This document shows positions 1-8,852 of a stretch of 64,000 bases of DNA, one piece after another. The position numbers and the translations under genes are program-made. Source of the stretch: Glutamicibacter sp. B1 (GTDB lineage Bacteria; Actinomycetota; Actinomycetes; Actinomycetales; Micrococcaceae). How positions within the stretch are numbered: the first letter of the stretch is position 1; each line of letters opens with the position of its first letter. The stretch spans positions 496,001 through 560,000 of the forward strand of contig NZ_CP125942.1 in assembly GCF_039602135.1 (NCBI RefSeq), read 5' to 3'. The notes beneath the pieces were generated by a model. That model was not told the origin of the DNA, did not search any database, and saw nothing but the letters and a program-made list of their open reading frames with translations.

Positions 1-777
1 ATCGCCCGCACCGGCGAAGAACTGACCGCGGCCCGACTCTCCGCGCTGGCAGCTGCCGGGGCCAGCGAACTGAGCGTACGCACCTCGCCTCGGGTCGCCG
101 TGTTGATCACCGGCGCCGAATTGCGCTCGCCGGGTGAAGAACTGGCCCGCGGTCAGATCCCGGAGAGCAATTCCTTCCTGATGTCCGGGCTGCTTGCCGA
201 ATCGGGCATCACCGCGGCCACGATCGCGCACTGTGTGGACGACGAACACCTCGTGCGCGCGAAGCTTGCTGAACTTTCCGCCACGCACGACGCGATCCTG
301 AGTACCGGCGGGGTGGGCCCGGGGGATTATGACGTGATGCGCAAGGTGTTGGCCGATCAGCCTCGTGTTTACGCCACCCGCGTGCGCGTACGGCCAGGTC
401 AGCCTCAGTGCGCCGGCCGGTTAATCGGTGGCGCGATGATTTTTGCCCTGCCCGGAAACCCGGTCAGCGCCGCGGTCAGCTTCGAACTCTTCGTGCGCCC
501 CGCACTGCGCGCCATGCAGGGTCATGGCCAGCTGCAACGCCCCCGACTGCAGGCCGTGGCTGCCGTAGGGTGGAGCACCGCAGGCAACCGGTTGCAGGTT
601 TTGCCCATCGTGTTCGAGCACGGCCAGAGTCTGCGCTGTGCCCCCGCAGTGGCCGCCGGGCGCATCTCCCATTCGGTCGGAGGCTTCGGCGCTGCCCAAG
701 GCTACGCGCTGATCCCCGACGGCATCCAACAGGTACACCCAGGTGACACCGTCGAGGTACTACGGACCGCGCCATGA
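1..777 (+). CDS. moeA: Molybdopterin molybdotransferase MoeA, C-terminal part (cut by window edge)
   Basis: MoeA inserts molybdate into adenylylated molybdopterin in the last steps of molybdenum-cofactor synthesis. The frame is open from base 1, so the N-terminus lies outside the window and the internal GTG at 100 is not the start. What is seen is the MoCF-type domain: a VLITGAEL-like strand, then ILSTGGVGPGDYD (family form TGGVS.GDYD), then ALPGNPVSA, followed by the small C-terminal beta-barrel. The stop overlaps the next ATG by four bases (ATGA at 774), so it is translationally coupled to the mobA-like gene. Confidence 0.93.
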   Translation: MARTGEELTAARLSALAAAGASELSVRTSPRVAVLITGAELRSPGEELARGQIPESNSFLMSGLLAESGITAATIAHCVDDEHLVRAKLAELSATHDAILSTGGVGPGDYDVMRKVLADQPRVYATRVRVRPGQPQCAGRLIGGAMIFALPGNPVSAAVSFELFVRPALRAMQGHGQLQRPRLQAVAAVGWSTAGNRLQVLPIVFEHGQSLRCAPAVAAGRISHSVGGFGAAQGYALIPDGIQQVHPGDTVEVLRTAP

Positions 778-1358
778 CCATCACCTTCGACGCCCTCATC
801 CTCGCCGGCGGCCGCGGCACCCGGCTCGGCGGTGCGAACAAGCCTGAACTATTGCTGCACGGCCAGCGCCTCGTAGATCGGGTCATCGATGCTGCCCGTC
901 GTGCAGGGGCACAGCGCGTGGTGGTGATCGGCGATTCGCCCGCCGGCACCAAGGCCGACGCCCTCGTGCGAGAAGACCCGCCCTTCGCCGGTCCGCTGGC
1001 TGGCATCGCCGCCGGAATCGCGGCCGTGGATCACCCCTGGTGCCTGATTTTGGCCTGCGATCTTCAGCACCCCGACGCGGTGATCGGCACCCTCCTGGAA
1101 AACCTCGATCGCCGCGCCGCCGACGGAATGGTGCTGCGCGATGCTCAAGGCTACCTGCAGTGGCTGGCCGGCATATATCGCACGACCGCCGTCGCCGACG
1201 CTTGCACTGAACTCGGCGATCGGCTGGTCAACGCCCCAGTGCGCGCCTCCTTGGGCACACTGGATTTGGCCGAACTGCCGGTGGATGATGAAACCACCAA
1301 CGACATCGATACTCCGCAGGCTCTAGAACGCGCCCGCAACAATGAAACCCAACAATGA
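774..1358 (+). CDS. mobA: MobA-like molybdenum cofactor guanylyltransferase
   Basis: Nucleotidyltransferase of 194 residues expected to attach GMP (or CMP) to molybdopterin. The N-terminus carries the GT-A nucleotidyltransferase signature LILAGGRGTRLGG with a following KPEL lysine, and the metal-binding aspartate is in LACDLQHPD near residue 100. Its four-base overlap with moeA supports cofactor synthesis as its role. The GMP versus CMP specificity (MobA versus MocA) cannot be decided by eye; length and context favour MobA. Confidence 0.85.
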   Translation: MTITFDALILAGGRGTRLGGANKPELLLHGQRLVDRVIDAARRAGAQRVVVIGDSPAGTKADALVREDPPFAGPLAGIAAGIAAVDHPWCLILACDLQHPDAVIGTLLENLDRRAADGMVLRDAQGYLQWLAGIYRTTAVADACTELGDRLVNAPVRASLGTLDLAELPVDDETTNDIDTPQALERARNNETQQ

Positions 1359-1369
1359 AAAGGACTAAC

Positions 1370-1642
1370 GTGGCTGTACATTTGCCTCCCGAAGCACTGA
1401 CCGAATGGCTCGAAGCCGCCACCGAAGAACTCGGCCTGGACGCCACCGAAGTCGACATCGCGACGGTATTGGACGTTGCCAAGCACGTGGCTCACGAGGT
1501 CGCCCGCCCTGCCGCACCATTGAGTACCTTCTTACTCGGCGTTGCTTTGGGCAGTGCCAAGGGCGATCTGTCCGCCCTCTCGAAGCAATTGGTCTCACGC
1601 GCCCATCAATGGGCCGACGAACACCCGGACAAGGACGCTTAA
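1370..1642 (+). CDS. DUF6457 domain protein of the molybdenum cofactor operon
   Basis: Small acidic, mostly helical protein of about 90 residues, similar in character to the DUF6457 proteins that follow mobA/moeA genes in Micrococcaceae. The function is unknown; context suggests a helper in molybdenum-cofactor handling. An ATG at 1355 is in frame, but a GTG at 1370 has AAAAGGA five bases upstream, so GTG is preferred. It overlaps or abuts the mobA-like stop and is the last gene of the operon. No strong terminator follows, only a weak GGACG/CGTCC pairing around 1645-1675. Confidence 0.7.
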   Translation: MAVHLPPEALTEWLEAATEELGLDATEVDIATVLDVAKHVAHEVARPAAPLSTFLLGVALGSAKGDLSALSKQLVSRAHQWADEHPDKDA

Positions 1643-1725
1643 GACGGACGAGTTTTCGAATTTTCCACGTCCGCGACCGAAATAACTCTTGTGAATAACC
1701 CCTGTTTTTAAAGGGATGTTGAGCG

Positions 1726-1731
1726 TATACT
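1726..1731 (+). promoter_or_regulatory. -10 element of a leaderless promoter
   Basis: TATACT lies six bases before the ATG at 1738, placing the transcription start at or next to the start codon. No Shine-Dalgarno is present. No convincing -35 is seen. Confidence 0.55.
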
Positions 1732-1737
1732 GGATAT

Positions 1738-3183
1738 ATGTTCGAAGACAATGAAGTGTTCGGTAGTGATTTCGAAGATACGGTTCCTGTGGGAACTACC
1801 TTCGCTAATACTCCATGTCTTTCTGAACAGGAAATGTCATTTATCAAAGAGGTGCTCGCCTCGGATGACCCTACTCTTAGCGTTTTAGCACTTCAGAAAA
1901 TTGAATCTCAGACGGCTTTTCTCGCTTCGGTTCAAGCGCGAGTAACGGCTCATCTAGACGCTACTCAGGGCGGAACTCTTAATGGGCCGGCGACAGCTAA
2001 ACAGCGCGGAACGGCTCATCAAGTGGCAATGGCACGTCGTCGCTCACAGAATGGGTCCCTGGCGTATGTGCGTCGCATGCGTTTCTTGATTGCTGACCTA
2101 CCATATCTATTTTCGCGGTATCAGCATGGCGACTTCAGTGAAAAATTGATCATGGCCATCTTGGCTCCGCTGGAAGATATGAGCAGAGCAGAACGCCGAG
2201 AGTTTGATAGGTTCTTCGCCAAGGCTCCAGCCATGTTTGACACTGCCTCAGTTAGTGAGGCCCGTGATCTCTCCCAAAAAGCAGTAGACAAAGTCCGCGG
2301 TGAAAATCGTGATGAAGACATTGAACGCAAGACGAACCACCGCGGAGTTTCCTTCTTCAAAGGAAAAGACTGCGTCAAGTTGAACGCCAGCTTGCCTATC
2401 GAAGTGGGTATTGCGGTGGAAGCTTCACTTGAGCATGAAGCTCAGCAGCTGAAAAAGGCCGGCGATGAGCGCTCAATTTCTCAGCTCAAGGCAGATCTTT
2501 TGGTCTCGCGGCTCACCGGCCACCCCTCGGATAAGCCACTGCCTATAAAGCTGCACGTAAATCTTGTAATGACGGATATGGCTTTATTGATGGATGGGAA
2601 CGAACCGGCCACAATCCCTGGCTACGGCACGGTGCCGGCAAACTATGCCAGGCGCTTGGTAGAAGCCTACGACGAGATTGATGATTGCTCCCCAATTTCA
2701 GAACTTGACCTGTTGCGTCGCAGAATCAGAGTCTTCCCAACGATACGGCGGCTCTACACCATGCCTGGTGGCCAGGATCTGGTGGCGATGGATTCTAAAG
2801 AGCGGCTCTTCAAAGGGTCATTACGCAAACTTCTGCAGCTAAGAGACCCTTACTGCCGCACCCCATATTGCAATAACAAACCTCGCCACGCAGATCATGT
2901 GCATCAGCACAGCAAGGGTGGGAAAACTAGCTGCAGCAATGGGTGCATGAAATGTGAATTCTGCAATTTGGCCAAAGAAGCTCCCGGATGGACTGAAGAA
3001 GTCGTTCGGGAATACCCTCATAAGATCAAGATCCATCCGCCCGGCGAAGTCACCTATGAATCCTCGCCACCGCCCATAATTGGCCTAGCGCGGATAGATA
3101 AATTGCTATCTGAACAGATCGATGGTCGGAAGAAGAATTCTCAAAACGTCCGTATCATTCGAATATTCCCCGAAGCATCCTAG
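1738..3183 (+). CDS. DUF222 / HNH endonuclease domain protein
   Basis: 481-residue member of the actinobacterial DUF222-HNH (13E12-type) family. The N-terminal two thirds is the helical DUF222 region. The C-terminus, from about residue 378, holds the HNH nuclease core: YC..PYC, then HADHVHQHSKGGKTS (the D-H pair of the motif), then two further Cys pairs CMKCEFC that probably bind zinc. Members are common in multiple copies in actinobacterial genomes and their role is unclear; a nuclease of mobile or accessory DNA is usual. The base composition is visibly more AT-rich than the moeA operon before it. It appears leaderless. Confidence 0.85.
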   Translation: MFEDNEVFGSDFEDTVPVGTTFANTPCLSEQEMSFIKEVLASDDPTLSVLALQKIESQTAFLASVQARVTAHLDATQGGTLNGPATAKQRGTAHQVAMARRRSQNGSLAYVRRMRFLIADLPYLFSRYQHGDFSEKLIMAILAPLEDMSRAERREFDRFFAKAPAMFDTASVSEARDLSQKAVDKVRGENRDEDIERKTNHRGVSFFKGKDCVKLNASLPIEVGIAVEASLEHEAQQLKKAGDERSISQLKADLLVSRLTGHPSDKPLPIKLHVNLVMTDMALLMDGNEPATIPGYGTVPANYARRLVEAYDEIDDCSPISELDLLRRRIRVFPTIRRLYTMPGGQDLVAMDSKERLFKGSLRKLLQLRDPYCRTPYCNNKPRHADHVHQHSKGGKTSCSNGCMKCEFCNLAKEAPGWTEEVVREYPHKIKIHPPGEVTYESSPPPIIGLARIDKLLSEQIDGRKKNSQNVRIIRIFPEAS

Positions 3184-3239
3184 ATGCTGAACGGTGGATG
3201 GCGCTCAGCTGCGTCTCAACCGCTGTAAACTCGAGAACT

Positions 3240-3782
3240 ATGGCTATCGGCGCGACTATGTACACTTTTGAGGTTCAACTTGCTGACGTAGATCGCGGGG
3301 TTTACGAGGATTTGTCACTGCGTGTGGCGCAACATCCGTCTGAAACAGACGCTTACATGATCACGCGAGTTCTTGCTTACTGCTTGGAATATGAAGAAGG
3401 TATCGCTTTCTCGGCCGGTGGAGTATCAACTGGTGAAGAGCCAGCGATTCTTGTCAAAGATCTGACCGGACTTATCACGGCGTGGATTGAAGTCGGTGCG
3501 CCAGATGCCCAACGTCTACATCTTGGAAGCAAGCGCGCAGACCGCGCTGCAATCTATACCCATCGTGATCCGGAGAAACTGCTTTCGGCGTGGCGCGGCA
3601 AGACTATCCACCAGGCTGAAGACATCCGTTTTAGATCTTTTGATCCCAGCTTCATCGATGACGCCGTGCGTTGCCTAACACGCAGAAACACGATGTCCGT
3701 TTCGGTAACTGAGGGCCAGATCTATCTTGAGTTGAACGGGACAACTTTGGAGACAACGTTCAGCGAACACGTCATTGATTAG
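3240..3782 (+). CDS. YaeQ family protein
   Basis: 180-residue YaeQ protein. The N-terminus matches the family pattern, with a VQLADVDRGVYEDL strand-helix, then RVAQHPSETDAYMITRVLAYCLEYEEG, and a later LITAWIEVG segment. YaeQ proteins have a compact PD-(D/E)XK nuclease-like fold but no settled biochemical role. The ATG at 3240 fits the family N-terminus better than the ATG at 3198, and a TAAACT -10-like element lies eight bases upstream. It stands alone between the HNH gene and the glycerophosphodiesterase. Confidence 0.85.
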   Translation: MAIGATMYTFEVQLADVDRGVYEDLSLRVAQHPSETDAYMITRVLAYCLEYEEGIAFSAGGVSTGEEPAILVKDLTGLITAWIEVGAPDAQRLHLGSKRADRAAIYTHRDPEKLLSAWRGKTIHQAEDIRFRSFDPSFIDDAVRCLTRRNTMSVSVTEGQIYLELNGTTLETTFSEHVID

Positions 3783-3879
3783 GAAAGATTAATCTTCGCT
3801 TCAACTTTGCGTGAAGTGAAGGTCATGCACGCACGAAAGCATGTTGGGTGTTCATCAACGACACCAAAGGATACCCAAC

Positions 3880-5082
3880 ATGAAACTGCGCAGTATCACC
3901 CTTGGCGTGGCAACTCTCTGCCTCGTTGCTGGAATTTCAGTCCCAACAGTCGCCGACGACAGTGAGACCTCCAAAGGCAACCCATTAGTTATTGGGCACC
4001 GCGGCGCTGCGGGCGTGGCACCAGAAAACACTTTGGAAGCAATCAGAACCGGAAGTCAGTCCGGCGCTGATTTCATTGAAATCGACGTACAGCTTTCAAA
4101 AGACGGGGTGCCGTTCATTTTCCACGATGGCACACCTGCTCGCACCACCAACGTTGAAGACATCTTTCCGGATCGTGCCAATGATCCGATTACCTCGTTC
4201 ACATGGGAAGAACTACAACAATTGGATGCAGGCTCATATTTCTCAGACAAGTTTATCGGGACCAAAATCCCGCGCTTTGACGATGTTCCTGGATCCTTGA
4301 CTGGCCAGACTGGCGTGTTCATTGAGATCAAAGATCCCGCAAAATCTCCAGGGGTCGAGCAGGTAGTCGCCGATGCGCTGGCCAACGAAGACCAATGGAA
4401 TTCCTTGCTCCGTGCGGGAAAGATCGAAGTTTTGGGTTTTGATGCCGCCTCCAATGAGCGTTTTGCCCAGTTGGCTCCCGACGTGCCTTTGCAACAACTT
4501 ACCGGAACCGTACCGTCTGCTCAGGTGCTTGAGCACTACGCCACTTACGCAGACGCTTTTGGTACCAGCTACCGCACCCTTGATGCTGCCGGAGCGAAAC
4601 GTGTGAAGGATGCGGGGTTGGACCTAGGCGTTTACACGGTCGATGCCACTGAAGTTGCAGACGAAGCATTGGCTTTAGGCGTTGAACGCATTACCGGCGA
4701 CTTTCCGCAGCAAATCGACCGTCACCTCGACGGGCAAAAGGTATTCCCTGCAAATAATGGTGTAGTGATTTCGGATGCCATCAACGACGTGCCAGGCAGC
4801 GACGTAACCCCGGAAAACGGCGAACACGTTATCTTGGAGAACACCGGACATCGCACCATTGACGTCAGTGGCTACTTGATTCGTGATGCTGCTAATAATA
4901 AGTTGCAGGTCGGCGACGGCTACGTCTTGAAGCCGGGTGAGAAACTACGCGTGTACCCCGGGCCAGGAACCAATAGCGATGATGCGTTCTACCTAGGCGG
5001 TGCAGCGATACTGAACAATGGGGGAGATTCACTGGCACTGTGGGATGCCAAGGGCAAGCTCGTAGACCTATTCTCCAACTAG
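3880..5082 (+). CDS. Secreted glycerophosphodiester phosphodiesterase with C-terminal lamin-tail domain
   Basis: Hydrolyses glycerophosphodiesters to glycerol-3-phosphate and an alcohol, outside the cell. The start at 3880 has AAAGGA at good spacing and gives a clear signal peptide (residues 1 to about 26, cleaved near VADD). Catalytic residues of the GDPD family are visible: GHRG (His40, Arg41), EID (Glu67, Asp69) and FHDG (His82). After the TIM-barrel domain, roughly residues 300-400 form a lamin-tail domain (NTGHRTIDVSGYLI, then a GGDSLALWD strand), a module often found in secreted enzymes. The fusion is complete with no frameshift. Confidence 0.9.
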   Translation: MKLRSITLGVATLCLVAGISVPTVADDSETSKGNPLVIGHRGAAGVAPENTLEAIRTGSQSGADFIEIDVQLSKDGVPFIFHDGTPARTTNVEDIFPDRANDPITSFTWEELQQLDAGSYFSDKFIGTKIPRFDDVPGSLTGQTGVFIEIKDPAKSPGVEQVVADALANEDQWNSLLRAGKIEVLGFDAASNERFAQLAPDVPLQQLTGTVPSAQVLEHYATYADAFGTSYRTLDAAGAKRVKDAGLDLGVYTVDATEVADEALALGVERITGDFPQQIDRHLDGQKVFPANNGVVISDAINDVPGSDVTPENGEHVILENTGHRTIDVSGYLIRDAANNKLQVGDGYVLKPGEKLRVYPGPGTNSDDAFYLGGAAILNNGGDSLALWDAKGKLVDLFSN

Positions 5083-5096
5083 CACTCAGGCAAAGT

Positions 5097-5131
5097 AAAA
5101 CCCCGTAGATTCGTTGAATCTACGGGGTTTT
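5097..5131. terminator. Bidirectional hairpin terminator
   Basis: 12-bp perfect stem (CCCCGTAGATTC with its complement, loop GTT) flanked by A-run and T-run. It can end both the glycerophosphodiesterase gene (+) and tRNA-Ser (-). Confidence 0.9.
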
Positions 5132-5133
5132 CT

Positions 5134-5224
5134 TGGCGGTGACGGTGGGATTTGAACCCACGGTACGGGGTTACCGTACACAACATTTCGAGTGTTGCAC
5201 CTTCGGCCGCTCGGACACGTCACC
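5134..5224 (-). tRNA. tRNA-Ser(CGA)
   Basis: Class II tRNA read on the minus strand. Acceptor GGTGACG pairs with CGTCACC, anticodon loop CTCGAAA gives CGA, the variable arm is long as expected for serine, and the T-arm reads GTTCAAAT. Discriminator G and an encoded CCA follow. A TATAGA/TAGAGT -10-like element lies just upstream (about 5233-5240). Its 3' end faces the AT-richer 1.7-5.1 kb stretch. Confidence 0.95.
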
Positions 5225-5318
5225 AGACCTGATAACTCTATACCGAACCTAAGGTGAATACAAAAACGAGAACCCAATAATCCGGCTGAAGTGGTTCGAA
5301 ACACACGAATTGACGGGT

Positions 5319-5795
5319 TTAGCCGCGTTTTGCCCGGAAAAATTGCCGCAAGAGCTCCGCGCATTCCTGTTCTTTCACCCTCGAATAGACTTCGACCCAG
5401 TGATTGAGTCGGGGTTCGCGAACAATGTCGAACACTGATCCGCAGGCTCCGGCCTTTTCATCCCACGCGCCGAAGACCAGCCGTGGAATTCTTGAAAGCA
5501 CGATCGCTCCGGCGCACATGGCACAGGGCTCAAGGGTCACCACCAGGGTGCAATCCTCTAGACGCCACCCGTCGCTTTCACCTCGTGCTTCCAGCGCGCG
5601 TACTGCATTGCGAATGGCCACGACTTCCGCGTGAGCGGTGGGGTCTTTGATCGCCTCGCGTTCATTGCGTCCGGTGGCAAGCACCTGACCGTCGGGGGAG
5701 AAGATCACCGCGCCGATGGGGACATCATCGGTGACTAGAGCCGCGCGTGCTTCACTCAGCGCGAGGTCCATCCAAGCATCGTATTCGTGCACCAT
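5319..5795 (-). CDS. tadA: tRNA adenosine(34) deaminase TadA
   Basis: Converts wobble A34 to inosine in tRNA-Arg(ACG). 158 residues with both halves of the zinc deaminase site: HAE at residues 55-57 (His ligand, catalytic Glu) and PCAMC at 90-94 (two Cys ligands). The length fits bacterial TadA. Two substrate tRNA-Arg(ACG) genes are in the same window at 26 kb. The start ATG has a TAGAGT -10-like element nine bases upstream, so the leader is at most a few bases. It is divergent from upp. Confidence 0.93.
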   Translation of the reverse strand: MVHEYDAWMDLALSEARAALVTDDVPIGAVIFSPDGQVLATGRNEREAIKDPTAHAEVVAIRNAVRALEARGESDGWRLEDCTLVVTLEPCAMCAGAIVLSRIPRLVFGAWDEKAGACGSVFDIVREPRLNHWVEVYSRVKEQECAELLRQFFRAKRG

Positions 5796-5906
5796 AGTGC
5801 TTTTACTCTACGTGCTTGGGCCTCATTCCTGTTTCTTTGGGCACATCATTATCGTTTATGAGCGGAAATTCGGGGTTTTCTATCGATTCGAGCATAGCGG
5901 TGCTGA

Positions 5907-5912
5907 TAGATT
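5907..5912 (+). promoter_or_regulatory. Extended -10 element, leaderless upp promoter
   Basis: TGA-TAGATT forms an extended -10, seven bases before the ATG at 5920. No Shine-Dalgarno is present, and an upstream in-frame extension does not resemble Upp. Confidence 0.5.
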
Positions 5913-5919
5913 TCTACTT

Positions 5920-6567
5920 ATGCGCGTACAGGTAGTCGACCACCCGCTGGTGGCACACAAGGTTTCGGTTCTTCGAGATAAGAACACCCCGTCTTCGATC
6001 TTCCGTCAGCTCACTGACGAACTGGTAACCCTGCTTGCTTACGAGGCAACCCGCGAGGTGAGAACCGAACGAGTTGAGGTTCAGACCCCGGTTGCTACCA
6101 CCGTTGGCACTGCTATTGCCAAGCCAACTCCGTTGGTTGTTCCTATCTTGCGCGCCGGGTTGGGCATGCTTGAAGGCATGACCCGTCTGGTGCCTACCGC
6201 TGAGGTCGGCTTCCTGGGTATGGCTCGCAATGAAGAAACCCTGGACATCATCACCTATGCCGACCGCGTGCCTAACGACCTGACCGGCCGACAGGTATTC
6301 GTGCTTGACCCGATGCTGGCTACCGGTGGAACCTTGGCTGAAGCCATTAAGTTCATTTTCGATCGTGGCGCCGAGTCCGTGACGTGCATCTGCCTGATCG
6401 CCGCCCCTGAGGGCGTGGCCCGCTTGGAAGAAATCCATGGGGACGACGATCGAGTACATGTTGTGCTCGCTTCGTTGGACGAGAAACTGAACGAAAAGTC
6501 GTACATCATTCCAGGTCTGGGCGATGCCGGTGACCGCCTGTACGGCGTCACCCCACCGATTGCCTAA
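5920..6567 (+). CDS. upp: Uracil phosphoribosyltransferase
   Basis: Pyrimidine salvage enzyme making UMP from uracil and PRPP. 215 residues from the ATG at 5920, the usual length. An N-terminal [20 protein letters not shown] block is typical, and the PRPP loop is DPMLATGGT. The C-terminal [13 protein letters not shown] uracil-binding segment is complete. The open frame extends upstream to 5716, but those codons do not look like Upp. It is divergent from tadA, and its message ends in the hairpin at 6585. Confidence 0.95.
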   Translation: MRVQVVDHPLVAHKVSVLRDKNTPSSIFRQLTDELVTLLAYEATREVRTERVEVQTPVATTVGTAIAKPTPLVVPILRAGLGMLEGMTRLVPTAEVGFLGMARNEETLDIITYADRVPNDLTGRQVFVLDPMLATGGTLAEAIKFIFDRGAESVTCICLIAAPEGVARLEEIHGDDDRVHVVLASLDEKLNEKSYIIPGLGDAGDRLYGVTPPIA

Positions 6568-6584
6568 CCGCATCAAGCTTTAGC

Positions 6585-6618
6585 CCTCAGGCCACGATCA
6601 CTTGATCGTGGCCTGAGG
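6585..6618. terminator. Bidirectional terminator overlapping the end of a histidine kinase gene
   Basis: 16-bp perfect stem (6585-6600 with 6603-6618) and a 2-base loop. It ends upp on the plus strand. On the minus strand the hairpin contains the last codons and stop of the sensor kinase gene. Confidence 0.8.
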
Positions 6619-8115
6619 TGTTTCTGGCTCGGTTTCCTCATCCGCCAGTGGCAGACGAACCTCGAAGACCGTGTTGCCCGGTTCGGAGCGTACCGAAATG
6701 CTACCGCCGTGAGCTTCGACGATGCTCTTGGCGATCGGCAGGCCCAGCCCGGTGGTGCCATCGGATCCGGATCGAGCCTTATCGGCTCGGGTGAAGCGTT
6801 CGAACACCTTGGGGAGGAACTCAGGCGCGATGCCTTCGCCGGTGTCGTGCACTTCAAGTACTGCTTCGTCGGTGTCATCGTCCTGGTCAATGGTCACGGT
6901 GACGGTATTGCCCGCGGAGGTGTGCTTGCGCGCGTTGGCCAGCAAATTGGTGATGACTCGGCGTAGCGCGGCTGCGTCACCAAAGACCGTTGTTTGTTCA
7001 GCGAGGCATTCGAATTTCCAATGATGGTCGCTGGCGGTGAGCTTGAAATCTTCGGTGATATCGGCGGTGAGCATGCTCAGATCCAAGCTACTGCGCTTAA
7101 ACGAACTTTCTTCGTCCAAACGAGCCAACAGCAACAGATTCTCCACCAAGGTTCCCATGCGGCTACTTTGCTGAAGCACGCGGTCTACCGAGCGTTGGCC
7201 GTCTGGCGAGAAGTGCTCGGTGGCCGATAGCAATTCGGTGTAACCGCGAATTGAGGAGAGCGGGGTGCGCAATTCGTGCGAGGCATCGGCCACAAACTGG
7301 CGCATCTGGGCCTGCGACTTTTCGCGAGCGGTCAGCGCCGTGGAAACATTGCTAATCATGGCGTTCAGCGCATTGCCGACGTTGCCCACTTCGGTCCCGG
7401 GAACAGCATCGGCAGCTGGCACCCGCTGGGTCAGCGCGACCTTGCCTGAATCCAGATCCTCTTCTGCCACGGACGCCGCCACGGAGGCCACGCGCTTCAA
7501 GGAAGCTAGGGAACGGGAAATCAACCACGACCCAGCCAACCCGGCACCAGCGATCAAAATCAACGCGATAAATAGTGTCAGCCATGCCATCCCGCGCAGC
7601 GCCATGTCGGTGCTGTGTAGTGGCAATCCGACGATCAGGATGCCATTGGATCCAGAATCTTTGACCGCGACGAGGTAGTAGTCGCCGACCGTCAGGTGGG
7701 CGCGTACCGGGTGGAAATTATCGCTGTCCTGATGAACGTCGCTGAGCTCAAGATCTACCATCGGGATGGCATCTTCCTGGCTGAGCTGTTGCAATTCACC
7801 GGTGCGCTCATCAAGCACTCCGCCATTGAAGACGTACTTATCAACGAAGCGCGCGGTGAGCGTGCCCGCGGACTGCCCTGGTGCATCCAAGCGAGAGTTC
7901 ACCGCTGGCGCGCCCTGTGAGTAATTCAGCGCGCGCTCGGTCGTCAACCGCAACTGGCTGTTGAGCTGATCCATCAGGGTTTGGCGCATGCCCGCGTTGT
8001 AGAGCACACCCAACAAGACGGAGACAGCGGTCAACGAAGTCAGCAGGATCAACAGGAGTTTGCGCTGCAAGGAGTGGGGGGAACTGACCTTGGTACTAGG
8101 GGAGAAAAAACTCAT
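6598..8115 (-). CDS. Sensor histidine kinase (OmpR-family partner, TrcS/PrrB-like)
   Basis: 505-residue membrane sensor. It has a TM helix at about 18-40, an extracytoplasmic domain to about 175, TM2 at about 176-198, then HAMP. The HisKA box is ASHELRTPLSS (phospho-His near residue 280), the N box NLLANARKHT, G1 DTGEGI, and G2 GTTGLGLPIAK. All catalytic motifs are intact. It overlaps the response regulator by four bases (ATGA), so the two are one operon. The stimulus is unknown. The last few residues are encoded inside a terminator hairpin. Confidence 0.92.
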   Translation of the reverse strand: MSFFSPSTKVSSPHSLQRKLLLILLTSLTAVSVLLGVLYNAGMRQTLMDQLNSQLRLTTERALNYSQGAPAVNSRLDAPGQSAGTLTARFVDKYVFNGGVLDERTGELQQLSQEDAIPMVDLELSDVHQDSDNFHPVRAHLTVGDYYLVAVKDSGSNGILIVGLPLHSTDMALRGMAWLTLFIALILIAGAGLAGSWLISRSLASLKRVASVAASVAEEDLDSGKVALTQRVPAADAVPGTEVGNVGNALNAMISNVSTALTAREKSQAQMRQFVADASHELRTPLSSIRGYTELLSATEHFSPDGQRSVDRVLQQSSRMGTLVENLLLLARLDEESSFKRSSLDLSMLTADITEDFKLTASDHHWKFECLAEQTTVFGDAAALRRVITNLLANARKHTSAGNTVTVTIDQDDDTDEAVLEVHDTGEGIAPEFLPKVFERFTRADKARSGSDGTTGLGLPIAKSIVEAHGGSISVRSEPGNTVFEVRLPLADEETEPETPQATIK

Positions 8116-8852
8116 GCCGCCGGCTTCAGTACGTAGCCAACGCCACGTACGGTGTGGATCATTGGCTCTGCGTCAACGTCGATCTTCTTGCGCAGGTAGG
8201 AGATGTAAAGTTCGACGATATTTGCCTGGCCATCGAAGTCGTAGTGCCAGACGTTATCAAGGATCTGGGACTTGGAAACCACGCGACGAGCGTTGCTCAT
8301 CAAGTAGCTGAGCAGATCAAACTCGGTGGCGGTCAGCGAAATGTCACGGCCAGCACGGGAGACATCGTGGGAGTCCATGTTCAAGACCAAATCACCGACG
8401 ACCAGTTCGGCAGAGTCTGCTGCTGCGGCGCCCGAGCGCTCCACCAAACGGTGCAAGCGGATCAGCACCTCTTCGAGGCTAAATGGCTTGGCGACGTAGT
8501 CATCGGCGCCTGCGCCCAAACCTTCGATGCGATCTTCGACCGCGTCCTTGGCGGTGAGGAACAGTACGGGAATCTCGGGGAAGTGGGTGCGGACCTTGCG
8601 TAGCACTTCTGGGCCGTCAAAGCCGGGCAGCATCCAGTCCAAGACAAGAACATCTGGTGCCAGGTTACGTGCGGTGGCGACGGCTTCTGGACCATCGTGT
8701 GCGACGGTGGCTTCCCAGCCGAGCATGCGGGTTCCCATGGAGACTAGTTCGGCCAGCGATGGTTCGTCGTCGACTACGAGGACTTTAATGGGGGTGCCAT
8801 CAGGATGGGTGAGACGGGGCAATTGCGAAGGTGAAAACCGAGATTCATTCAT
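8112..8852 (-). CDS. OmpR/PhoB-family response regulator
   Basis: 246 residues. The receiver domain has the acidic pair VVDDE, phospho-acceptor Asp72 in VLDWMLPG, and the conserved lysine in FLTAKD. A winged-helix effector follows, ending in the usual IHTVRGVGYVL. The N-terminus has about 20 extra residues before the receiver. It is the first gene of the operon with the kinase at 6598-8115. AGGAG lies about 13 bases before the ATG, a rather long spacing. The sequence resembles the TrcR/PrrA type, but regulon and signal cannot be read from it. Confidence 0.92.
   Translation of the reverse strand: MNESRFSPSQLPRLTHPDGTPIKVLVVDDEPSLAELVSMGTRMLGWEATVAHDGPEAVATARNLAPDVLVLDWMLPGFDGPEVLRKVRTHFPEIPVLFLTAKDAVEDRIEGLGAGADDYVAKPFSLEEVLIRLHRLVERSGAAAADSAELVVGDLVLNMDSHDVSRAGRDISLTATEFDLLSYLMSNARRVVSKSQILDNVWHYDFDGQANIVELYISYLRKKIDVDAEPMIHTVRGVGYVLKPAA

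Noticed and set aside
100..777. MoeA starting at GTG 100
   Set aside because: The frame is open to base 1 and the upstream codons continue the MoeA domain, so the gene is simply cut by the window edge.
3841..3880. Possible PHO box before the glycerophosphodiesterase gene
   Set aside because: Only a partial GTTCATC without a second copy at 11-base pitch.
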